Below, piece by piece: positions 6,638-10,933 of a stretch of 10,933 nt of DNA. Within the stretch, counting starts at the first letter, position 1. Every line of letters starts with the position of its first letter. The translations under genes were made by a program, and so were the position numbers. Source of the stretch: Zetaproteobacteria bacterium (lineage in GTDB: Bacteria; Pseudomonadota; Zetaproteobacteria; Mariprofundales; Mariprofundaceae); the NCBI GenBank assembly GCA_021545595.1, contig JAJRVG010000117.1, positions 1 through 10,933 of the forward strand. Direction: 5' to 3'. A model generated the notes under the pieces. That model saw only the letters and a program-made list of their open reading frames with translations, was not told the DNA's origin and searched no databases.

Positions 6638-7849
6638 ATGGCTGTAAATGCCCCGCATCTGTCACCCACCCTGCCGGTACCTGGATTCAGAGCTGGCACA
6701 GCCTCCTGCGGCGTTAAGTCACCTGAGCTGAAAGGCAAACGCCAGGACGTCTCCCTGATTGTTGCAGATGTCCCCTGCCATGCAGCAGGAGTGTTTACAC
6801 AGAACCGCTTCAGGGCAGCCTGCGTAAAACTTGGTGAAGCAACCCTCCATGCAAATGCACATAACATCCGAGCCATTATTGCCAACAGTGGCAATGCCAA
6901 TGCCGGAACAGGTAAGCTGGAGAAGCAGTGGTCCGAAGATATGATTTCATCAGCGGCAGCAGCTGTCGGCCTCGATACAGATAAAATACTTTCTGCCTCA
7001 ACAGGTGTGATCGGCACCCCCTTCCCCATTGATCGCATTCGCAGTGGAATGGATGAGGCAGTTAAGGCTCTGAATGAAAACCACTGGGAAACAGCGGCAG
7101 ATGCAATCAGAACAACCGACACCTTTGCCAAGTGGTCTTCAAAAAAGGCAGGTGACTATACCATCACCGGTATTGCCAAGGGCTCCGGTATGATTCATCC
7201 AAACATGGCAACCATGCTCGGTTTTATTGTTACCGATGCGCCACTTTCAGCTGAGCAGTTGCAGCCGATGTTACAGCGTGTTGCCGACCGCTCGTTTAAT
7301 TGTATTTCAGTTGATGGCGACAGCTCCACCAACGACACACTCTACCTGCTTTCCAGCGGCATTGGCCTTGGTCACCCACCGATGGATGATACCTCTGAAT
7401 TTGAACAGGCACTGACAGAGCTCTGTATTGAACTTGCCCAGTTAATCGTCCGTGATGGTGAAGGCGTGTCGAAGTTCGTCACCATTGAAGTTACGGGTGC
7501 CGCCAGTAAAGCCGATGCCAGAACGGTCGGCCGTTCGATTGCTGTTTCTCCTCTGGTGAAAACCGCCTTTGCCGGCAGTGATGCCAACTGGGGTCGTATT
7601 CTCTCAGCTATAGGCAATGCCGGCATTGAGATCGATACGGATAAAATCTCCCTTAAGGCAGACAATGTCATCATACTGGAATCTGGAAACCTGCATCCGG
7701 AGTACCGGGATGGGGATGGCATGGCTGTGTTCGCCGAGGACGAGTTCTCCCTCCATGTTGATCTTGGACTGGGCAACGAGTCTGCTACGGTCTGGACTGG
7801 AGACCTGACACATGAATACATCACCATCAATGCGGAGTACCGCACCTGA
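6638..7849 (+). CDS. argJ: Glutamate N-acetyltransferase / amino-acid acetyltransferase ArgJ
   Basis: ArgJ transfers the acetyl group from N-acetylornithine to glutamate, closing the cyclic arginine pathway; bifunctional forms also acetylate glutamate from acetyl-CoA. It is made as a precursor that cleaves itself into alpha and beta chains. The 404-residue length is typical. The cleavage site is in KGSGMIHPNMATMLGF: Thr192 becomes the N-terminal nucleophile of the beta chain after the Ala191-Thr192 bond breaks. Other family blocks are IANSGNANAGTG, the oxyanion-hole-type STGVIG, SVDGDSSTNDT, GEGVSKFVTIEVTGA and GSDANWGRI, with the terminal EYITINAEYRT. The ATG at 6638, with GGAATGGGG just upstream, is preferred over the TTG at 6620 because homologues start near this point. 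Whether it is bifunctional cannot be told from sequence alone. It is the second gene after secA in the same direction. Confidence 0.96.
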   Translation: MAVNAPHLSPTLPVPGFRAGTASCGVKSPELKGKRQDVSLIVADVPCHAAGVFTQNRFRAACVKLGEATLHANAHNIRAIIANSGNANAGTGKLEKQWSEDMISSAAAAVGLDTDKILSASTGVIGTPFPIDRIRSGMDEAVKALNENHWETAADAIRTTDTFAKWSSKKAGDYTITGIAKGSGMIHPNMATMLGFIVTDAPLSAEQLQPMLQRVADRSFNCISVDGDSSTNDTLYLLSSGIGLGHPPMDDTSEFEQALTELCIELAQLIVRDGEGVSKFVTIEVTGAASKADARTVGRSIAVSPLVKTAFAGSDANWGRILSAIGNAGIEIDTDKISLKADNVIILESGNLHPEYRDGDGMAVFAEDEFSLHVDLGLGNESATVWTGDLTHEYITINAEYRT

Positions 7850-7878
7850 CTAACCTGAACAATCAGGCTGCTTGACCT

Positions 7879-8265
7879 CTATTTGGCAAATGATCTGATT
7901 TTAAGTGGTGCCTCCAGAAAGGCGGTGCGTCTGGCCCCGCAGTTATCTTTGATCAACGACAGATACAGCTTCTGATCGCGCAGTACCCAGTAATAACTGC
8001 CAGAGCTCATTCGCTTGCCCCGGCAGGCATAGAGACCGCCACGATCGTGAACTGTTATTTTATTGTCTTCAACGCTGAAGGTACCTTCAACAAAAGTCGT
8101 GGAGCCTGAATAAATTCTAAACGTTCCTTTCTCACTCATCTCCATGGGGGATCCTCTTAGCTCCAGCAGGCCATAAGGAAAAGAGTTGCCACTCGAATCA
8201 TCTGCCATCACACCCACCGGTATGAGCAGCGTCAGGAAGATAACCAGCACTGTTTTACTTTTCAT
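7879..8265 (-). CDS. Small secreted protein with a conserved-type cysteine pair
   Basis: The 128-residue product begins with a clear Sec signal peptide: Lys2 and Lys4, a hydrophobic core at 6-17, and a VMA cleavage site after Ala21, giving a mature periplasmic domain of 107 residues. There is no lipobox cysteine. The mature part looks beta-rich, alternating short strands such as GTFRIYSGSTTFVEGTFSV and SYYWVLRDQKLYLSLI. Cys81 in LYACRG and Cys109 in KDNCGARR could form a disulfide. The pattern Y-x-W, a strand, then D-x-C-x-x-R resembles small lipocalin-like periplasmic proteins, but I cannot name a family with confidence. GAGGGG lies about ten bases before the ATG, so the start is well supported. 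It faces argJ with a 29-base gap and is divergent from the PH-domain gene. Function unknown. Confidence 0.78.
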   Translation of the reverse strand: MKSKTVLVIFLTLLIPVGVMADDSSGNSFPYGLLELRGSPMEMSEKGTFRIYSGSTTFVEGTFSVEDNKITVHDRGGLYACRGKRMSSGSYYWVLRDQKLYLSLIKDNCGARRTAFLEAPLKIRSFAK

Positions 8266-8520
8266 TCAGACTGTTCCCCTCTCTTTACTGCCCCGCCCAC
8301 TGGCAGGCATCTGGCTTCAAGACACTTAAGATTAAGCATTAAATGTTCTGAATCAGGTAACGCGTTCAGTATGGCCAATATTTGACAAGTGATCAGCTTT
8401 AGTCAATGTTCATCCCTTATAAAGAGTGGCGGCATATCGGAGAAAAGGTCTGGAAAAAAGTCCAGTCTCCACGGTCTGATCTCCCTCCATCCCCCAGTAT
8501 CCGGTAATGTGGTAACTCCT

Positions 8521-9039
8521 ATGAAGCAAACAACACTCTATTATAGTGACAGGCCATCATGGTTAAACCAGATGGGCTCTTTTATCGCCATGCTGATACT
8601 GATCGTGATGCCCTTTTTCTTTGATATGCCAAAAATACAAATCGTACTTAATATACTGCTAGTCTCGCTGCTCATACTGATGGTTATCTATAATCGTTAC
8701 ATATGGCAGTTCAGGATCAATGATGGCAACGTTCAAAGCAGGCATGGCATCATTACGTGCATAGAAGAGCAAAGCATCAGACTGAAGGGCATTAGAGATA
8801 TTCAGGTGAAACAGACCGGTATTCAGCGCATATTTGATGTTGGCGATGTGGAATTCACTACCGCTGGCGACAGCAACTCCAAAATGGTATTTGTCGGTAT
8901 TAAATCTCCACTTTCACTGAAGGAGAAAGTTCTCCAGCAGCAGGTTAGGAAAAATAAAAAGAACGGGAAAAAGAAAGAAAAAAAGAGCAAAAAGAGCAAA
9001 AAGAGCAAAAAGAAGAGTGGTTCAAACTTGCAGGTATAA
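8521..9039 (+). CDS. Membrane protein with bacterial PH (DUF304/bPH2-like) domain and lysine-rich tail
   Basis: From the ATG at 8521 the product has 172 residues. Two adjacent membrane helices (about 19-34 and 39-57) are followed by a bacterial pleckstrin-homology-like domain (about 60-140): YIWQFRINDGNVQSRHGII, then EEQSIRLKGIRDIQVKQTGIQRIFDVGDVEFTTAG and MVFVGIKSP. This layout matches YdbS/DUF304-type proteins, whose role is poorly defined. Residues 143-168 form a strongly basic tail built partly from KKS repeats, expected on the cytoplasmic side by the positive-inside rule. The frame is open back to a GTG at 8389, but those 44 codons look non-coding in composition and relatives begin near the YYSDRPSW motif, so 8521 is preferred although its ribosome site is weak. 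A TTGACA at 8382-8387 could be a -35 element, but no matching -10 is seen. Function is not known. Confidence 0.82.
   Translation: MKQTTLYYSDRPSWLNQMGSFIAMLILIVMPFFFDMPKIQIVLNILLVSLLILMVIYNRYIWQFRINDGNVQSRHGIITCIEEQSIRLKGIRDIQVKQTGIQRIFDVGDVEFTTAGDSNSKMVFVGIKSPLSLKEKVLQQQVRKNKKNGKKKEKKSKKSKKSKKKSGSNLQV
8980..9006 (+). repeat. Nine-base tandem repeat coding KKS
   Basis: AAAAAGAGC occurs three times in a row in frame, each coding Lys-Lys-Ser, and AAAAAG starts a fourth, interrupted unit. The flanking codons are also mostly AAA and AAG. Because the unit is three codons long, slippage would lengthen or shorten the basic tail without a frameshift, while slips in the A-runs would shift frame near the end. 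Confidence 0.85.
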
Positions 9040-9044
9040 CGAAG

Positions 9045-9067
9045 CCTGTTCAGCTGGCTGAACCAGG
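9045..9067 (+). terminator. Hairpin between converging genes
   Basis: CCTG (9045-9048) pairs with CAGG (9064-9067), and TTCAGC (9049-9054) with GCTGAA (9057-9062), leaving one bulged C and a two-base gap at the tip. This ten-base-pair stem fills most of the 30-base gap between the PH-domain gene and the converging Cox15-like gene. On the plus strand it is followed by GTTCAATATTTATAA, an imperfect T-rich tail that partly overlaps the end of the Cox15-like gene. Confidence 0.42.
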
Positions 9068-9069
9068 GT

Positions 9070-10041
9070 TCAATATTTATAACTCCCTGCACTACGGTGA
9101 ATAAGGGTAAGAATGTTGATTACAAGCAGCGCGGACAGCAGATTGTGGCCGACAATAATCATCACAGACAGGCCAGCAGTCACAGCAACGATGCCCGAAA
9201 CAGTTTGAACCAGTAGTAGCAGAAGTAACAGACTTCCAAGAGCCCGGAAGTGGGCGCCTCTGTTCCATGACCTGGTGGCAAGCCAGAAGATCATGACAGA
9301 AGCCGCCAGCGCGGCAATACGATGAGCCATATGGATATCTGCAGCAACCGCCTGGTCAATGATAACTCTGCCATACAGATCAACATCCAGGGTGCCCAGC
9401 ATTGACATCCCTTCCCACAGTTTTAACCCCGGTAACCACTGCCCCTGACAATCCGGAAACGTCAGACAGGCCAGTGCTGCATAATAAGCATCGGTCCATG
9501 CTCCCAGCACAATGGCCACGATCAGCACCAGTAGCGATATAATGGCCAGGGTTCTGATCCTGTCTCCCCTCTTGCCGTCACCTTCATGGGCTGCATAAAT
9601 GTCGAGCATGAACCACCAGAAAAGAGCCAGCAGGGTGAAACCCCCGGCAAGATTAGCCATCATGATCCAGGGATAGCGTAAAGGGGAGCCAAACCAGGCG
9701 CCAAGGAAGGCCAGTGTCAGTGAGACTACCAATGCAGTCATGGGCACAAAAAGTGATGGAGAATCGGGTGCCTTGCGTTTAAGAAAAGCGATGAATGCCA
9801 CGGCAAGAATGAGTATTTGTAACACGTTGGCAACGCCACGGTGAACGCGATTGGCAATCCCGGATGGTAAAATAGCATGCTTTGCCGTTGCTGCTTCACC
9901 AGCCTCCAGAACGGAGCTGGCAGCAATATACCCATAGGAATCGGGGCTTCCCATACCTGTATTGGTCAGATGCATAAAGGAACTGGCATAAATCAGGGCA
10001 ACACACATCACCAGGGTGGCAACAACCAGACGAGGACTCAT
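9070..10041 (-). CDS. Cox15/CtaA-family heme A synthase-like membrane protein
   Basis: CtaA/Cox15 proteins oxidise the C8 methyl of heme O to make heme A for aa3- and ba3-type oxidases; they have eight membrane helices as two similar four-helix halves with heme-ligand histidines on helices 2, 4, 6 and 8. This 323-residue protein has the length, topology and several motifs: HLTNTGMGSPDS in the first loop, VHRGVAN (His67), CLTFPDCQGQWLP in the fifth-helix loop (Cys192, Cys198), IHMAHRIAAL (His240), QTVSGIVAV and GHNLLSALLV (His299). Two departures stand out: Asn130 in MMANLAGGFTLLAL where the helix-4 histidine normally sits, and no cysteine pair in the first loop, where PDSYGY replaces the usual PDWP-type sequence. 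Whether it still makes heme A is therefore uncertain and no symbol is given. It starts 19 bases after the oxidase-like gene, so they likely form an operon. Confidence 0.85.
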   Translation of the reverse strand: MSPRLVVATLVMCVALIYASSFMHLTNTGMGSPDSYGYIAASSVLEAGEAATAKHAILPSGIANRVHRGVANVLQILILAVAFIAFLKRKAPDSPSLFVPMTALVVSLTLAFLGAWFGSPLRYPWIMMANLAGGFTLLALFWWFMLDIYAAHEGDGKRGDRIRTLAIISLLVLIVAIVLGAWTDAYYAALACLTFPDCQGQWLPGLKLWEGMSMLGTLDVDLYGRVIIDQAVAADIHMAHRIAALAASVMIFWLATRSWNRGAHFRALGSLLLLLLLVQTVSGIVAVTAGLSVMIIVGHNLLSALLVINILTLIHRSAGSYKY

Positions 10042-10060
10042 GATACGATACTATTTATCT

Positions 10061-10924
10061 CTACTGCCCATGTCCACGATGCCGCATTGCGTTGATGATA
10101 ATGACAAGAAACAGGATACCACCGATGGTGGCAACCAGGCTTCCGAGACCCATTAGGGACATCCCCAGAGTCTGACCTAAATTATCCAGTGACTCACCAC
10201 TGCCGCCCACCTTGCGAGCCATACCGTAACCACCGGCCCAGGCCAGCCCCAGCGCATGCAGCAACTGGCCGATTCCGTAGGCATAGACCTGCATTCCCGC
10301 CAGACGATGTGGTACAATCCCGAATCCAAGACGTGGCAAAAGGTCGTAGGCAAGTGCCATGAAGGCGAGAGTGACAGCCCCGGTTACACTATGATAATGG
10401 GCAGTTACCAGCGTGCTGCTTTCACGAAGCATATACCCCAGCACCCCACCCATCGTGAACAGTAGAATGGAAAGCAGCAGAGCGATGCGCAGTGGCCGCA
10501 CTTCTGGGGCTGCTTTCCCGGCCCAAAACAGGCTGACCAGTACGGCCAGCCCCAATGGTAGCGTGGCAGCGGCACCACCGATCTGCATTTGTGCGGTAAA
10601 CCATTGCTGAAAATTAATAGATGTCATGTTCTGTGATAGAAAAGCGATAGGCGTAAAGGCCACTGTAACCAGAGCCAGAGTGAAGAGTAGTGTCACCATT
10701 CGGGCAGACAACTTTAGCCGCACGCCGCTCGCACTCGCCAGCCACATCCAGGCAACCAGCATTAGCAGGGCATGAGTAAACTGCAGCACATGACCGCCAA
10801 GCCAGAATAGCCCCTCATAGAGGTCTCTGCCGGCAGTGAATTTTGGCATGGTAAAAAACGCCCAGAAAAAGGCCAGAATAGCCATAGTGGCTGCATTGGC
10901 AGCTGTGTAAACGCCAAACCTCAT
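10061..10924 (-). CDS. Heme-copper oxidase subunit I-like protein, C-terminal half only
   Basis: This 287-residue protein has seven to eight predicted membrane helices and resembles helices V/VI to XII of subunit I of ba3-type and related heme-copper oxidases. LFWLGGHVLQF (39-49) corresponds to the helix VI GHP-x-VY motif; FTPIAF (90-95) to the helix VII TPVGFHH motif; TAHYHSVTG (174-182) to the helix X HFH heme ligands; and YDLLPRLGFG and QLLHALGLAWAG to the segments after it. His45 (CuB-type), His176 and His178 (high- and low-spin heme ligands) are kept. The Tyr of the active site is Phe49, and the two adjacent CuB histidines are Leu96-Ser97. Helices I to IV, with the second low-spin heme ligand, are absent. 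The start at 10924 has GAGGG seven bases upstream, so it is a real start, not a fragment cut by the window. A standard oxidase activity is unlikely; heme binding remains possible. Confidence 0.75.
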   Translation of the reverse strand: MRFGVYTAANAATMAILAFFWAFFTMPKFTAGRDLYEGLFWLGGHVLQFTHALLMLVAWMWLASASGVRLKLSARMVTLLFTLALVTVAFTPIAFLSQNMTSINFQQWFTAQMQIGGAAATLPLGLAVLVSLFWAGKAAPEVRPLRIALLLSILLFTMGGVLGYMLRESSTLVTAHYHSVTGAVTLAFMALAYDLLPRLGFGIVPHRLAGMQVYAYGIGQLLHALGLAWAGGYGMARKVGGSGESLDNLGQTLGMSLMGLGSLVATIGGILFLVIIINAMRHRGHGQ

Positions 10925-10933
10925 ACTACCCTC

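Noticed and set aside
6423..6647. 74-codon plus-strand frame between secA and argJ
   Set aside because: It overlaps the end of secA and start of argJ, has no ribosome site and shows no recognisable protein features.
7854..7867. CCTGA/TCAGG hairpin between argJ and the secreted-protein gene
   Set aside because: Only five base pairs and no T-tract on either strand, so it is not called a terminator.
8389..8520. In-frame extension of the PH-domain protein from a GTG
   Set aside because: The added 44 residues look non-coding, the family normally begins just before the first membrane helices, and there is no ribosome site at 8389.
1..10933. CRISPR array, tRNA, rRNA, insertion sequence or prophage
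   Set aside because: No regularly spaced direct repeats, no cloverleaf or T-loop consensus, no rRNA segments and no transposase, integrase or phage structural genes were seen on either strand.

Overview
The window looks like a stretch of chromosome from a Gram-negative proteobacterium with roughly even base composition. Supporting signs are the adjacent secA and argJ genes, a SecA of proteobacterial length and C-terminal zinc motif, HemJ in place of oxygen-independent or HemY-type protoporphyrinogen oxidases, a two-subunit glycine decarboxylase (GcvPB) and a CtaA/Cox15-type membrane protein. A Zetaproteobacterium or a marine gammaproteobacterium would fit, but that is a guess from gene content, not a measured placement. 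No phage, insertion sequence, CRISPR array, tRNA or rRNA is visible.

Layout. 1-444 (+) is the 3' end of gcvPB. Facing it on the minus strand are hemJ (572-1009) and an uncharacterised 87-codon gene (1019-1282), which look like one operon ending in a terminator-like hairpin at 531-564. Starting two bases from that small gene, on the plus strand, is a PLP-dependent class I/II aminotransferase (1285-2418), followed by a NarL/LuxR-type response regulator (2481-3134) with no kinase beside it. A 660-base intergenic region (3135-3795) then holds a REP-like palindromic element, a candidate structured RNA ending in a strong intrinsic terminator, and the leader of secA. secA (3796-6444) and argJ (6638-7849) run in the same direction with a 193-base gap. 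A small secreted protein (7879-8265, -) faces argJ. A membrane protein with a bacterial PH domain and a repeat-built lysine tail (8521-9039, +) faces a minus-strand pair: a Cox15/CtaA-like protein (9070-10041) and, upstream of it, a seven- to eight-helix protein resembling only the C-terminal half of heme-copper oxidase subunit I (10061-10924).

How they fit together. Most of the window is housekeeping: glycine cleavage, amino-acid transamination, arginine biosynthesis (ArgJ), protein export (SecA) and heme biosynthesis (HemJ). The most unusual part is the last 1.9 kb. The oxidase-like protein keeps the helix X His-x-His heme ligands and the helix VI histidine, but has lost the two adjacent CuB histidines and the active-site tyrosine, and lacks the region that carries the other low-spin heme ligand. 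Its Cox15-like partner has Asn where one of four heme-ligand histidines is expected and lacks the first-loop cysteines. Together they look like a repurposed heme-binding membrane module rather than a standard terminal oxidase locus. The second region of interest is 3221-3510, with dense, nested secondary structure and a terminator but no convincing gene.
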